A stretch of 63,256 nt of DNA, taken from positions 1-63,256 of the forward strand of contig JAURZM010000049.1 in NCBI GenBank assembly GCA_030653385.1, read 5' to 3'. How positions within the stretch are numbered: position 1 is the first letter of the stretch; each line of letters starts with the position of its first letter. The notes beneath the pieces were generated by a model. That model worked only from the letters and a program-made list of their open reading frames with translations. It was not told where the DNA came from and ran no database searches. Of this stretch, positions 37,287 through 47,236 are shown in pieces. The stretch is from Rubrivivax sp. GTDB taxonomy: Bacteria; Pseudomonadota; Gammaproteobacteria; Burkholderiales; Burkholderiaceae_C. Made by a program: the position numbers and the translations under genes.

Positions 37287-37958
37287 TCAGGTCGAATTGC
37301 GCGGCCGACCGCGGGGCCTGGGCGCTGCGGGCCGCGCCGTGATGCGCTCGGCCGACGCGACGAAGGCCGCGGAGCCCAGCACCCAACCACCGAGCGCAGC
37401 GCGCCGCAGCGCTACGGCCTCTTCCGGGCGTACGCCCTGAGCGAGCAGTGTGCGGTAGGCGGCTTCGCGCTCGAAGGGTGTGTTGCCCAGTGCCCAGACC
37501 TCGGGCGGATCGCTCAGCCAGGTCTCAAGCGCCGCGCCGATGCGATGCCCGGCGCTGCTGGCGCCGGGTTCGGTGGATGCACCGTCCACCAGCCGCAGCG
37601 TGGCCAGGGCGAGCGCGCCACCCTCGATCACGGCGCTGTGGAAGCGGCCCGCCCACAGGCTGCCGCGGCGCCCATGACGGCGGTTGTAGGCGCTCACATA
37701 GCGGCGACCCACGGTCTGCACCAGGCGACCCAGGGCGCCGGGTGCGTTGGGTGTCACGAGCAGTTGGGCTTCGTCGTGCAGCAGCGCGTAGGCGTGGACG
37801 CGCAGCGCCTCGGCCGCGGCCGCTTCCCGCAGGGCGGCGAGGAAGACCAGCCGGTCGGCGGCGTCGGTGAACACGCCCGGGCTGGTCAGCGCCCCGTGGC
37901 CGCGCAGGATGACGTAATGCATCTGGCCCGGCCACTCCAGGCGCGGCAGGCGGGCCAT
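37287..37958 (-). CDS. RAYT (Y1 transposase-like) protein lacking the HUH motif
   Basis: The 223-residue protein follows REP-associated tyrosine transposases throughout: MARLPRLEWPGQMHYVILRGHG at the start, GRRYVSAYNRRHGRRGSLWAGRF in the middle, and WALGNTPFEREAAYR toward the C-terminus. The HUH segment, normally like ALMPNHVHLLVTP, reads ALLHDEAQLLVTP, so both metal-binding His are gone. Transposition or REP cleavage by this protein is therefore unlikely; a retained nucleic-acid binding role is possible. It starts 13 bp before the dGTPase gene end. Confidence 0.8.
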   Translation of the reverse strand: MARLPRLEWPGQMHYVILRGHGALTSPGVFTDAADRLVFLAALREAAAAEALRVHAYALLHDEAQLLVTPNAPGALGRLVQTVGRRYVSAYNRRHGRRGSLWAGRFHSAVIEGGALALATLRLVDGASTEPGASSAGHRIGAALETWLSDPPEVWALGNTPFEREAAYRTLLAQGVRPEEAVALRRAALGGWVLGSAAFVASAERITARPAAPRPRGRPRNST

Positions 37959-37971
37959 GGGTGCAAGCGCT

Positions 37972-39120
37972 TCAGGCGAACAACCGCCGCCCCGTCAGGC
38001 GGTGGTGTTCGCGCAGGGCGTAACGGTCGGTCATGCCGGCGATGTAGTCGGCCACGGCGCGTGGGATATCCCGGGCCTGGGCAAAGTCGGGCGGCATCTC
38101 GGCGGGCGCCGCGAGGTAGGCGGCGAAGAGTTCGGCAACGACCGTCTTGGCCAGTGCCGTCGACTGCACCAGCTGCGGGTGGCGGTAGAGCTCGGCGAAG
38201 AGGAAACGCTTGAGTTCGGCGTTCTGCGCGCGCAGTCCGGGGCTCAGCGTCACCAGCGGCGGCAGCGCGCGCACGGCGTCGGCGTCGGCAGGCGCGGCGT
38301 CGGCCAGGCTTTGCGCGGTGCTGGCCACCAAATCGCCCATCTGCGCCGACAGCAACCGGCGCAGCGTCTCGAAGAGCAGGCGGCGGCCCGGCTGCTCGGC
38401 CAGACCCGGGTGTTCGGCCAACACCTCGTCGCGCCAGCGGGCGAACAGCGGTACCTGGCCGATCTGTTCCAGCGTGATGAGGCCCGATCGAAGACCGTCG
38501 TCGATGTCGTGCGCGTTGTAGGCGATCTCGTCTGCCAGGTTCACCAGCTGCGCTTCCAGGCTCGGGCGGGTGCCATCGAGGAAACGCTGGCCCGGGCCTT
38601 CGGCTTCGGCCTGCACCAGGCGTTCGGCGTTGTGCCGTGAACAGTGCTTCAGGATGCCCTCGCGCGTCTCGAAGCACAGATTCAGGCCATCGAAGGTCGG
38701 GTAGCGCACCTCCAGTCGGTCGACGACGCGCAGGCTCTGCAGGTTGTGCTCGAAGCCGCCGTGGCTGGCCATGCAGTCGTGCAGCGCGTCCTGTCCGGCG
38801 TGGCCGAAGGGTGTGTGGCCGAGGTCATGGGCCAGCGCGATGGCCTCCACCAGGTCTTCGTTCAGCTGCAGCGCACGCGCCGCGGAACGGCCCAGCTGCG
38901 CCACTTCCAGCGAATGGGTCAGGCGCGTGCGGAAGAGGTCGCCCTCGTGGTTCAGGAAGACCTGCGTCTTGTAGACCAGGCGCCTGAAGGCCGTGCTGTG
39001 CACGATGCGGTCGCGGTCGCGCTGGTGTTCGTTGCGTGGCGGCGAAAGTGCTTCTGCGATGCGCCGCCCGCGTGTGTGCCGCGGGTCGCTGGCCCAGCGC
39101 GCCAGGTCGCCCGGGTTCAC
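37972..39120 (-). CDS. dgt: dGTPase-like HD-domain triphosphohydrolase
   Basis: The 382-residue protein has the HD metal-site signature: [13 protein letters not shown], then [13 protein letters not shown], and later [17 protein letters not shown]. It removes triphosphate from dGTP or related nucleotides and is usually annotated as deoxyguanosinetriphosphate triphosphohydrolase-like. The GTG start overlaps the aroB stop codon (GTGA), placing it in the aroK-aroB operon, as in other Burkholderiales. Confidence 0.93.
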   Translation of the reverse strand: MNPGDLARWASDPRHTRGRRIAEALSPPRNEHQRDRDRIVHSTAFRRLVYKTQVFLNHEGDLFRTRLTHSLEVAQLGRSAARALQLNEDLVEAIALAHDLGHTPFGHAGQDALHDCMASHGGFEHNLQSLRVVDRLEVRYPTFDGLNLCFETREGILKHCSRHNAERLVQAEAEGPGQRFLDGTRPSLEAQLVNLADEIAYNAHDIDDGLRSGLITLEQIGQVPLFARWRDEVLAEHPGLAEQPGRRLLFETLRRLLSAQMGDLVASTAQSLADAAPADADAVRALPPLVTLSPGLRAQNAELKRFLFAELYRHPQLVQSTALAKTVVAELFAAYLAAPAEMPPDFAQARDIPRAVADYIAGMTDRYALREHHRLTGRRLFA

Positions 39121-40253
39121 GTGGCAGCGCCTGAACCCACGCCCGGGCCTGCGCACAGAGGCGCGCTGTGGCGCCGGATGACACGCAGCACGGTCTCGTC
39201 GGGCGCGCTGCGCAGCGCGGCGCGGCCAGGCGTCTCGATGACGATGAAGCGGATGTTGCCGGCTTCGGCCTTCTTGTCGACGCGCATCAGTTCCAGCCAG
39301 CGGTCCCCCGGCATGGCCGGCGCCTGCACCGGCAGCCCGGCGCGCTGCACCAGGCGCGTCATCCGGCCCACGAAAGCGGCGGGCACCAGGCCCAGCTCGG
39401 CCGACAGCGCCGCGGCCATCACCATGCCGCAGCCGACGGCCTCGCCGTGCAGCCAGGCGCCGTAACCCTGGCCGGCCTCGATGGCATGGCCGAAGGTGTG
39501 GCCGAAGTTGAGGATGGCGCGCAGGCCGCTCTCGCGTTCGTCCTCGCCCACCACCGCGGCCTTGATCTCGCACGAGCGCCGCACGGCGTGCGCCAGCGCG
39601 GCGCGGTCGCGTGCCAGCAGCGCGTCGATGTTCGACTCGATCCAGTCGAAGAAAGCCATGTCGGCGATGGGCCCGTACTTGATCACCTCGGCCAGCCCGG
39701 CGGCCAGCTCGCGCGCCGGCAGCGTGGACAGGGTGTCGAGGTCGCAGACCACACGCGCCGGCTGGTAGAAGGCGCCGATCATGTTCTTGCCCAGCGGGTG
39801 GTTGATGGCGGTCTTGCCGCCCACCGACGAATCCACCTGGGCCAGCAGCGTCGTGGGCACCTGCACGAAAGGCACGCCGCGCATGTAGGTGGCGGCGGCG
39901 AAGCCGGCCATGTCGCCCACCACACCGCCGCCCAGAGCGTAGAGCACGGTCTTGCGGTCGCAGCCGTGGGCCAGCAGGTGATCGAAGATCAGGTTCAGCG
40001 AGGCCCAGGTCTTGTAGGCCTCGCCATCGGGCAGCAGCACGCGGCTGACCTGGCGGTGTTGCGGCGCGATGGCGGTGGCCAATGCGTTGCCGTAGAGCGC
40101 ATCGACCGTCGGATTGCTGACGATGACGGCCTGCGACGCCGCCGGCAGACCCTGCCAGGTGCTGGCGTGGCCGAAGAGGCCGCTCTCGATCAGGATGTCG
40201 TAACGCGTGTCGGGCGTGGTCACCGTCACGGCGCCTGCGGGGGCAGCATTCAT
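39117..40253 (-). CDS. aroB: 3-Dehydroquinate synthase
   Basis: The 378-residue protein has the NAD- and metal-binding patterns of Aro[55 protein letters not shown] and [11 protein letters not shown]. It closes DAHP to 3-dehydroquinate in the shikimate pathway. It lies 54 bp behind aroK; the gap contains an 18-bp palindrome. Confidence 0.97.
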   Translation of the reverse strand: MNAAPAGAVTVTTPDTRYDILIESGLFGHASTWQGLPAASQAVIVSNPTVDALYGNALATAIAPQHRQVSRVLLPDGEAYKTWASLNLIFDHLLAHGCDRKTVLYALGGGVVGDMAGFAAATYMRGVPFVQVPTTLLAQVDSSVGGKTAINHPLGKNMIGAFYQPARVVCDLDTLSTLPARELAAGLAEVIKYGPIADMAFFDWIESNIDALLARDRAALAHAVRRSCEIKAAVVGEDERESGLRAILNFGHTFGHAIEAGQGYGAWLHGEAVGCGMVMAAALSAELGLVPAAFVGRMTRLVQRAGLPVQAPAMPGDRWLELMRVDKKAEAGNIRFIVIETPGRAALRSAPDETVLRVIRRHSAPLCAGPGVGSGAAT

Positions 40254-40272
40254 GCGGGAAGTTTAAGCCGCG

Positions 40273-40290
40273 CCCCTGGCGCGCCAGGGG
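40273..40290. other. 18-bp perfect GC palindrome in the aroK-aroB gap
   Basis: CCCCTGGCGCGCCAGGGG is perfectly self-complementary and is the main feature of the 54-bp gap. There is no T-run after it. It could be a processing or attenuation hairpin, but a role is not shown. Confidence 0.5.
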
Positions 40291-40307
40291 CCGGCCAGGG
40301 GCCCCGC

Positions 40308-40883
40308 TCAGGCCGGGCCGTGGTCGATGGTGGAGGGCACCTTCGACGGGTCGACCAGCCCGGCCAGCTCCAGTTGCATCAGCACCATGCCGATGAGCGA
40401 CTGCACCGACGGCCGCGCGCCTTCGACGATGAAGTGCGCGGTGCGCCGGTACAGCGGGTCGCGCTCGCGGTAGAGCTCACGCAGCCGCGCCTGCGGGTCG
40501 GCCACCTGCAGCAGCGGGCGGTGGGTGTCGTGGCGCAGGCGGCGGAACAGCTCCTCGGGCGAACTGCGCAGGTAGACGACGTGGGTGCGCGAGTGCAGCG
40601 CGTCGCGGTTCGACGGCCGCAGCACGGCACCGCCGCCGGTGGCCAGCATGTGCCCGGGGCGCTGCGTCAGCTCGTCGATGACGTCCTGCTCGACGTCGCG
40701 AAAGGCGTCTTCACCATGGGCCGCGAAATAGTCGCGGATGGGCATGCCGATGCGGTGCTCGATCTCGCTGTCGCTGTCGACGAAACGCAGCCCGAGCTGA
40801 CGCGCCAGGTGACGCCCGACCGTGGACTTGCCACAGCCGGGCATGCCGACGAGGGAGAGGGTCAGCGCTGTCCCAACGGTCAA
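40308..40883 (-). CDS. aroK: Shikimate kinase
   Basis: The 191-residue kinase has Walker A GMPGCGKSTVGRHLA (starting near residue 13), the shikimate-binding segment FVDSDSEIEHR, and GGGAVLRPSNR. It phosphorylates shikimate with ATP. The ATG overlaps the stop of the Ig-like lipoprotein gene (ATGA), although in most relatives pilQ is its direct neighbour. Confidence 0.96.
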   Translation of the reverse strand: MTVGTALTLSLVGMPGCGKSTVGRHLARQLGLRFVDSDSEIEHRIGMPIRDYFAAHGEDAFRDVEQDVIDELTQRPGHMLATGGGAVLRPSNRDALHSRTHVVYLRSSPEELFRRLRHDTHRPLLQVADPQARLRELYRERDPLYRRTAHFIVEGARPSVQSLIGMVLMQLELAGLVDPSKVPSTIDHGPA

Positions 40884-43144
40884 AGCGGGTCGGTGCAGCT
40901 GGGCCTTTGTCCGAACGGGCTGATCAAACCTGCGGGCGGGCCTCCACCCACGGTGTAGTCACTCTTCAGGCCGACAGCGAAGAATCTAGCTACGTTCGTT
41001 GACTCGGTCCCGCCGACGGTCGCGCTGGCTCTCAGGTCGACCTCCACCCAATGCGCGTAGGACTCGGCATACCGCAAACGGAGCAGCGCAAATCCACTTG
41101 CGTCTGTAGTCACGGTCGTCACGTTGGTACCGCCATTGACGGTGATCACGTTGCCCGGGTCGAGGCGCAGGTTTCCGTTTTTGTCCTTGAGTGTCGTCCA
41201 GATGCCGTCGTAGTTCGCGTCCTCGTTACCGCAGGTGAAATAGTTGCCGGCGGCCATATCGCCTTCGCTGTCGACGGCACCGTTCCAGGCGCCGGACACG
41301 TAAACATCGTCTACAAGCACATAGCTCCCCTTACGGTAACGGGTCGGGAGCACACTGACTGTGACCAGCTGGTTCGGCACTGCAGCACCACTTGAGTCAG
41401 TGACGTAGACCGTCCAGACCTTCTCGTAGGTGGTCTCGTTAAGATTGGAAATGGTGTTGCCGGTACCCAGCGCGATGAACAGTGCGCTCTGGTTCACGGT
41501 CAAGGTTTCCTCGTCGAACACAGCAACGTTATCGGCGACTGTGGCGCGAATGCGAATCGCGTCCGAAGCAGTGGCAGTTGCCCCCGCGACGAATCGCACC
41601 GTGGCCTGTCCGTTGATGTCCGAGACGGCAGACGCCTCTGACAGGTTGCCGCCACTGGGGTCGGCCACCTTGCTGAAATTGACGACGCTCCCTTGCACCG
41701 GATTGCTGCCATCGGTGACCGTAGCCCGCACTTCCACCTGGTTGGCGGTACTGCCAGCGAGGTTGGGTCCGGTCGACTTGGGCGTGATCTGCAGCAGCAA
41801 GTTGGTGGGTTCGCGAGCGACGAACTGAAGTGGCAGCTGCGCCTGTGCGATGGTCGAACCGTTCGAACTGTCGATGAGTGTGGCCTGTATCGTTGCAGGA
41901 CCGGCGAAACTGGACGTGATGTTCGCTGTGGCGCGCCCGTTGGCACCAAGGGGGATCCCGGTCGCCGCGCTAGCGGGTGACATGATGCCCGAGGTGGCGG
42001 CAAATCGCACTCGCAAGGTGCTTCCGCTGGTCGGCGTGCCGTTGACCCTGTACTCCACCGTGATCGGGGTCGGGGGTGCGGCATTTAGCGGGATTGTGCG
42101 GTCACCGAGAAGGGGCGCAACGAAGATCAGGTTGTCCTGGTTGGCCACCTGAACGGCTAGCGTGGAGGTGGTACCGGCGGCAGCGACGGTCAGTACATCG
42201 CTTCCGGCCCTGGTGCCGGTGTAGGTGACCAGGGCAATGCCTTGTACATCGGTGGTGGGTGAGGGGTTCGACAGTCCGTTGCCGAGAGAACTGGTGATTG
42301 GTATCGCGATGCCAGCCAAGGGCAAGTTGTTGCCATCTTGCGCCAACACGCGGATCTGACTGCTCTCGCCCACCGACAGTGTCTGTGGTCCCGAAACCTG
42401 CACTTGGGAACCCGTAATCTCGAGAGTCACGTTGCCGCTGACGGTGCCCGCCGCGACAGTGACCGTGGCAACCCTGTTGGTCCGGTTTGCGCCTGCGGTG
42501 AATCGGGCGGTAGCGACGCCCGAGGCATTGGTGCTCGCGGACGCGCCAAGCAGGGTTCCGGTGTCCGATGCGAAGCTGACGACCGTGTTGGCCAGTGCTA
42601 CGTTGCGTTCGTCCTTGACGACCGCGGTTATCGTTACTTCACCACCGCCGGTGGTGACTGAACTGGCGCTTGACAGCACCTCGACGCTGGCGGCGTTGTT
42701 GCTCGCGCTCGTCACCACCTTGAGGATCGCGCTGCGGGTAATGCTTCCGGAGGTTGCAGACACGGTGATGTCGCGGTTCGTCGAGTCGGCTCCTATACCG
42801 ACACTTGCAACGATCTGTCCATCGGCATCCGTGACCGATCCCAGCGCCCCCTGAACGGTCAAGATCGCCCCGCTGTTGGCCGAAACTGTGACCGTGGCCC
42901 CTGGCAATGCGTTGCGGTTCCCGTCCAAGGCAGTAATCGTCGCGGTGACTGCGCCGACTCCGGTGTTGGGAATCGTTGGTGCCGACAAGACGACTGTGAG
43001 ATCGCTGACTGTCGGGCCTGTGCTCCCACCGCCAGGTGTTGAGCCGCCACCAAAGGTTGGTGTGCCTGCACTGCCCCCGCCACCACCGCAGGCGGCCAGC
43101 GTCAACACGGCCAGGATCGAGAAGATTCGTCGCAACGTCGTCAT
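40880..43144 (-). CDS. Ig-like (Big_1/invasin type) lipoprotein inserted between pilQ and aroK
   Basis: The 754-residue protein has a lipobox (LTLAACGGGGG), a Gly/Ser/Thr linker, then several Big_1-type Ig-like domains, seen as repeated NGVATARFTAGANRTNRVA- and GQATVRFVAG-like strands. The last 150 residues differ and hold DANYDGIWTTLKDKNGNLR. Such proteins are cell-surface adhesins or structural proteins. I chose the ATG at 43144 because AGGAA precedes it by 6 nt. Codon use looks less GC-biased than its neighbours. A link to pili is only positional. Confidence 0.85.
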   Translation of the reverse strand: MTTLRRIFSILAVLTLAACGGGGGSAGTPTFGGGSTPGGGSTGPTVSDLTVVLSAPTIPNTGVGAVTATITALDGNRNALPGATVTVSANSGAILTVQGALGSVTDADGQIVASVGIGADSTNRDITVSATSGSITRSAILKVVTSASNNAASVEVLSSASSVTTGGGEVTITAVVKDERNVALANTVVSFASDTGTLLGASASTNASGVATARFTAGANRTNRVATVTVAAGTVSGNVTLEITGSQVQVSGPQTLSVGESSQIRVLAQDGNNLPLAGIAIPITSSLGNGLSNPSPTTDVQGIALVTYTGTRAGSDVLTVAAAGTTSTLAVQVANQDNLIFVAPLLGDRTIPLNAAPPTPITVEYRVNGTPTSGSTLRVRFAATSGIMSPASAATGIPLGANGRATANITSSFAGPATIQATLIDSSNGSTIAQAQLPLQFVAREPTNLLLQITPKSTGPNLAGSTANQVEVRATVTDGSNPVQGSVVNFSKVADPSGGNLSEASAVSDINGQATVRFVAGATATASDAIRIRATVADNVAVFDEETLTVNQSALFIALGTGNTISNLNETTYEKVWTVYVTDSSGAAVPNQLVTVSVLPTRYRKGSYVLVDDVYVSGAWNGAVDSEGDMAAGNYFTCGNEDANYDGIWTTLKDKNGNLRLDPGNVITVNGGTNVTTVTTDASGFALLRLRYAESYAHWVEVDLRASATVGGTESTNVARFFAVGLKSDYTVGGGPPAGLISPFGQRPSCTDPL

Positions 43145-43199
43145 GTTCATTTCCTGGGGCAGCCCCGTGTCTGTCTGTCGCGCGGCAATGGATGCCCGC

Positions 43200-45350
43200 T
43201 CATCGCGCCGCCGACCGGTCAGTCACGATCTTGGGTGTGATGAACACCAGCAGTTCGGTCTTGCGGGTGCTCTTCACGCGGTTCTGGAACAGGTAGCCCA
43301 GGTAGGGGATGTCGCCCAGCAGCGGCACCTTGTTCACCTCGGTCAGTTCGTCCTGGGTGAAGATGCCGCCGATGACCACGGTGCCGCCGTTTTCCACCAG
43401 CACCTGTGTCTTCACCTGCTTGGTGTTGATGGCCGGGCCGGCGGCGGTCAGCGCACCGCGGCTGTCCTTGCTGACTTCCAGGTCGAGGATGACGTTGCCT
43501 TCGGGCGTGATCTGCGGCGTCACTTCCAGGCGCAGGCTGGCCTTCTTGAACTGCACCGCGGTGGCGCCGCTGGACGTGGCCTGCTGGTAGGGGATTTCTT
43601 CGCCCTGCTCGATGCGCGCCTTGGTCTGGTCGGCGGTGATGACGCGCGGGCTGGACACGATGTTGCCCTTGCCTTCGGCTTCCAACGCCGACAGTTCCAG
43701 GTTGAGGAATCGGTTCGCCGTGGCGCCGAACAGGGACAGCGCGAAGGTGGCCGCATTCGTGCCGCCGAAAGCCGTGGCGTTGGCAGGGAAGTTGATGAAC
43801 TGGTTGTCGGCATAGGTCGACGTCCCGCCCTGGCCGGTGGTCGTGCCGATGGCCGCGTAGTTGCCGCCGACGGCGATGCGGTTGTCACCGCCGATGCCGT
43901 AGCCCGGTGTGCCGCCGCGCACGCCGCGCAGGTCGGAACCGCCCAGCTTGATGCCCAGGGCGCGGCCGAAGGTGTCCTCGGCCTCGACGATGCGTGCCTC
44001 GATCAGCACCTGCCGCACCGGGATGTCGATCTTCGCGATCAGGGCCTGGATCTCTTCCAGCTTGGCCGGGATGTCGTTGACGAAGAGCTGGTTCGTGCGG
44101 CTCTCGAAGATGACACTGCCGCGCGGCGACATGATGCGCGTGGCCTGGTTGCCGGCGCCGCCGCCGGCAGTGCTCTGCCCGGTCAGGCCCTTGGCCACCT
44201 CTTCGGCCTTGGTGTAGTTGAGCTGGAAGGACTGCGTGCGCAGCGGCTCCAGCTCCGCCACCTTCTTCTTGGCCTCGAGGTCGACCTGTTCCTTGGCCGC
44301 CAGTTCGTCCTTGGGCGCGATCCACAGCACGTTGCCGTTCTTGCGCACGCCCAGGCCCTTGCTCTGCAGGATGATGTCCAGCGCCTGATCCCAGGGCACG
44401 TCCTTCAGGCGCAGCGTGACCGTACCGGTAACGGTGTCGCTGGTGACGACGTTGAAGTTGGTGAAGTCGGCGATGACCTGCAGCAGCGCGCGCACTTCGA
44501 TGTTCTGGAAGTTCAGGCTCAGCTTCTCGCCCTGGAAGCCGGGGCCCTGCGTGAGCTTGTTCGGGTCGATCTTCACCGGCCGCACTTCCAGCACGAACTG
44601 GTTGTCGCTCTGGTAGGCGCTGTGTTCCCAGGCGCCCGTGGGCTCGACGACCATGCGCACCTTGTCGCCGGTCTGGAAAGTGGAGATCGTCTTCACCGGG
44701 GTGCCGAAGTCGGTGACGTCCAGGCGTCGGCGCAGCGTGTCGGGCAGGCTGGAACGCAGGAACTCGACCACCAGGGTCTGGCCCTGCTGGCGGATGTCCA
44801 CGCCCACCTGCGTGCTCGGCAGGTTGACGATGACGCGGCCCGAGCCATCCTGGCCACGGCGGAAGTCGACGTCGCGCAGCGCCTGCGTCGAAGTGTTCTG
44901 CGGCGGCGCGAACTGCACGGCCTGCGCGGTACCTGCGGGGCCTGCCGCGGCGACATCGGGCCCCGCGGCGTCCAGGATCAGCAGCAGCACCTTGCCCTGC
45001 ACCTGCGCGCGGTAGCTCGAAGCCTGCTTGAGGTTCAGCACCAGGCGCGAGCGGTCGCCCGCCTGCGCCACGCTCACCGAGCGCAGGTTGCCCTGGTTGA
45101 TCTCGACCGTGTTGCGGCCCAGCGCATTGCCCACGCCCGGCAGGTCGATGGCGATGCGCGGCGGCGCCTGCACCGAGAAGCCGTTCGGCACGGCCGTCAG
45201 CGCTTCGCTCAACTCGACGCGCACGACTTCGGTGCCGGCCTGCTGGCTGCTGGTGATGGACTGGATCGTGTTCTGCGCCCAGGTGGCAAGCGGCACGAGC
45301 AGGGCGCCGGCAGCGGTCAAGGCAGCAACGGCAGCTCGCCAATGCGACAT
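43200..45350 (-). CDS. pilQ: Type IV pilus secretin PilQ
   Basis: The 716-residue protein has a signal peptide (PLATWA-QNT), AMIN domains in the first third, an STN/secretin N region (FSLNFQ-type KLSLNFQNIEVRALLQVIADFTNFN), and the C-terminal secretin domain (VLIEARIVEAEDTFGRALGIKLGG; KTQVLVENGGTVVIGGIF; KVPLLGDIPYLGYLF). It forms the outer-membrane pore for the pilus. I chose the ATG at 45350 because GAGGAG lies 9 nt upstream; an ATG at 45377 overlapping the pilP stop has no such site. Confidence 0.96.
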   Translation of the reverse strand: MSHWRAAVAALTAAGALLVPLATWAQNTIQSITSSQQAGTEVVRVELSEALTAVPNGFSVQAPPRIAIDLPGVGNALGRNTVEINQGNLRSVSVAQAGDRSRLVLNLKQASSYRAQVQGKVLLLILDAAGPDVAAAGPAGTAQAVQFAPPQNTSTQALRDVDFRRGQDGSGRVIVNLPSTQVGVDIRQQGQTLVVEFLRSSLPDTLRRRLDVTDFGTPVKTISTFQTGDKVRMVVEPTGAWEHSAYQSDNQFVLEVRPVKIDPNKLTQGPGFQGEKLSLNFQNIEVRALLQVIADFTNFNVVTSDTVTGTVTLRLKDVPWDQALDIILQSKGLGVRKNGNVLWIAPKDELAAKEQVDLEAKKKVAELEPLRTQSFQLNYTKAEEVAKGLTGQSTAGGGAGNQATRIMSPRGSVIFESRTNQLFVNDIPAKLEEIQALIAKIDIPVRQVLIEARIVEAEDTFGRALGIKLGGSDLRGVRGGTPGYGIGGDNRIAVGGNYAAIGTTTGQGGTSTYADNQFINFPANATAFGGTNAATFALSLFGATANRFLNLELSALEAEGKGNIVSSPRVITADQTKARIEQGEEIPYQQATSSGATAVQFKKASLRLEVTPQITPEGNVILDLEVSKDSRGALTAAGPAINTKQVKTQVLVENGGTVVIGGIFTQDELTEVNKVPLLGDIPYLGYLFQNRVKSTRKTELLVFITPKIVTDRSAAR

Positions 45351-45373
45351 GGTGCGTATCTCCTCAAAGGTTC

Positions 45374-45910
45374 TCATCGCGCCCTCTCCTGCAGTTGCAG
45401 CGTGGCGGGGCGCTCGGTCATCTCGCCGCCGGCATCCATGACCAGTTCGCGCAACACGATCTCGGTCTCGGCTATCTTCATGATCCGGCCGTAGTTCTGG
45501 CCCAGGTGGTCACCCACCTTCACCTGGTAGAGCAGGTTGTCCACACGCAGCAGCGCAAAAGGCTTGCCTTCACGGTTGACGCTGCCGACCATGCTCATGC
45601 TGTCCAGCGGGTAGGACTCCAAAGGTTCCTTGCGGCGGTTCATTTCGGCCGCCAGCAGTGAATTCGGCTGCCGCGCCTCTTGCTTGAGCACCACCGAGAG
45701 CTTTTGTGTGCTGAAGGGTTCGACGGCCTGTGCCGCGGTGTAGGGCTGCGGGTCGAAGCGTTTGGGCGCCTGCAGCGGCGGCACGTTGGGCTTGGCCTCG
45801 CGGCGCTGCTGTTCCATCCAGCCGCGCAGTTCGTCGTGGTCTGCACTGCAGCCCGCCAGCAAAGCCATGGCCAGGATCGCCAGGCCGACGGGGTGGGTGG
45901 CGCGCGTCAT
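45374..45910 (-). CDS. pilP: Type IV pilus lipoprotein PilP
   Basis: The 178-residue lipoprotein (lipobox LLAGC) has the PilP pattern DELRGWMEQQRREAKP, an unstructured stretch, and a C-terminal beta domain (LLYQVKVGDHLGQNYGRIMKI). It links the PilMNO inner-membrane ring to PilQ. Start and stop overlap its neighbours by ATGA, as is normal for this operon. Confidence 0.94.
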   Translation of the reverse strand: MTRATHPVGLAILAMALLAGCSADHDELRGWMEQQRREAKPNVPPLQAPKRFDPQPYTAAQAVEPFSTQKLSVVLKQEARQPNSLLAAEMNRRKEPLESYPLDSMSMVGSVNREGKPFALLRVDNLLYQVKVGDHLGQNYGRIMKIAETEIVLRELVMDAGGEMTERPATLQLQERAR

Positions 45911-46596
45911 TTGGGGGCTCCCGGCGCCCGCGCCGGCGGCTTGCGCTGGGCTTCGATCTCGCTGGCGTCGAGGTAGCGGTAGGTGCGTGCAGTGGCGTCC
46001 ATCGCCAGCATGCCGGTGGCATCGCGAGGCCCCACGGGGGTGAGCGTCAGGTTCTGCAGCGTCACGATGCGCGAGAGGTTGGCCACGTCGGCCGCGAACG
46101 AGCCCACGTCGTGGTATCGACCGGTGACGCGGATGGCGATCGGCAGCTCGGCGTAGTAGTCCTTGACCTGTATCTGGCCCGGGCGGAAGAGCTCGAACTG
46201 CAGGCCCCGGCCAAGGCCGGCCTGGTTGATGTCCGACAGCAGCGCGTCCATCTCCGCCTTGCCGGGAAGTTGCTTCTCGAGCTGCGTCACGTACTCCTGC
46301 ACCTGCAGCTTCTGCTTGCGGTACTCGCCCAGGTTCACGGCCTGGCCCAGGCGGTCCTTGTAGACGGCCTTGAGCTGCGGTTCCTTCAGGCGCAGGGCCT
46401 CGAGCTCGTCGGTGGCCGTGGACAGCAGTGCAAACCAGCCAGCGGCCACGACGGCCGCGCAGGCCGCGGCCCATGTCGCGATCTTCGGCAGCGGCGGCCA
46501 CTGCCCGGGTTCGTTGGGGTTGAGGCCGCGGAACTGCGAGGCGGCGTTGTCGACGAAGCCGGTGGCGTCGAAACTCTGTGTGGATGACTTGGCCAT
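45907..46596 (-). CDS. pilO: Type IV pilus assembly protein PilO
   Basis: The 229-residue protein has one N-terminal membrane helix (AACAAVVAAGWFALLS), a coiled-coil region (LKEPQLKAVYKDRLGQAVNLGEYRKQ) and a ferredoxin-like periplasmic domain (FRPGQIQVKDYYAELPIAIRVTG). It pairs with PilN to form the periplasmic part of the alignment complex. It starts 7 bp behind pilN. Confidence 0.93.
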   Translation of the reverse strand: MAKSSTQSFDATGFVDNAASQFRGLNPNEPGQWPPLPKIATWAAACAAVVAAGWFALLSTATDELEALRLKEPQLKAVYKDRLGQAVNLGEYRKQKLQVQEYVTQLEKQLPGKAEMDALLSDINQAGLGRGLQFELFRPGQIQVKDYYAELPIAIRVTGRYHDVGSFAADVANLSRIVTLQNLTLTPVGPRDATGMLAMDATARTYRYLDASEIEAQRKPPARAPGAPK

Positions 46597-46603
46597 GGCG
46601 CCC

Positions 46604-47236
46604 TCAGCTCGCTTTCACCGGCGCTGCGGCCGTGGCAGGCGCTGCGCCCGAGGCCGGCACGCCGGGTGCCGCGGCCTGCTGCCGCTTGATCGTCACGCGC
46701 ATCGAGAAGTCGAACAGGCGGCGCTGGTCGCGCGCCCCGACGGCAACGTTAGAGGCCTTGATTTCGACGAGGTCGGGACGTTCGAGCCAGGTGGAGTTGT
46801 AGAGCGCATTGCGCAGGAACTCGGATACACGCTCGTTGGTCTGCGCCACACCGGTGATCGACACCACCTGGCCGTTCTGCCGGATGCTGGTTAGGAACAC
46901 ACCCTCGGGCGTCTGCTGCACGAGTTCGTTGAGCAGGTAGACCGGCACGTTGCGGTCGTTCTGCAGGTCCTCGACGGCCTTCTTGCGCGCATTCAATGCG
47001 TCGATCTCGGCGCGCAGCGTGGCGATGTCCTTGATCTGCGTGTCGAGGCGGGCGATCTCGGCCTGCAGGAAGGCGTTGCGCGACTCCTGCGCCGAGGCCA
47101 TCTGCTCCAGCGCCGAATACCACACACCGACGGCGAGCACACCGGCCAGCGCGCTGGCCACCAAGCCGACGAAGTAGGCACGTTTGCGCTGGCGCCGCTT
47201 TTCCTCGCGGTGCGGCAGCAGGTTGATCAGGATCAC
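46604..47236 (-). CDS. pilN: Type IV pilus assembly protein PilN
   Basis: The 210-residue protein begins MILINLLPHREEKRRQRK, the cytoplasmic motif that binds PilM, followed by a membrane helix (about 24-45) and a periplasmic domain. It dimerises with PilO. Its ATG overlaps the pilM stop codon (4 bp). Confidence 0.95.
   Translation of the reverse strand: MILINLLPHREEKRRQRKRAYFVGLVASALAGVLAVGVWYSALEQMASAQESRNAFLQAEIARLDTQIKDIATLRAEIDALNARKKAVEDLQNDRNVPVYLLNELVQQTPEGVFLTSIRQNGQVVSITGVAQTNERVSEFLRNALYNSTWLERPDLVEIKASNVAVGARDQRRLFDFSMRVTIKRQQAAAPGVPASGAAPATAAAPVKAS

Noticed and set aside
40880..43144. Tandem DNA repeats within the Ig-like gene
   Set aside because: The domains are similar in protein pattern but no repeated DNA unit is evident, so no repeat feature is reported.
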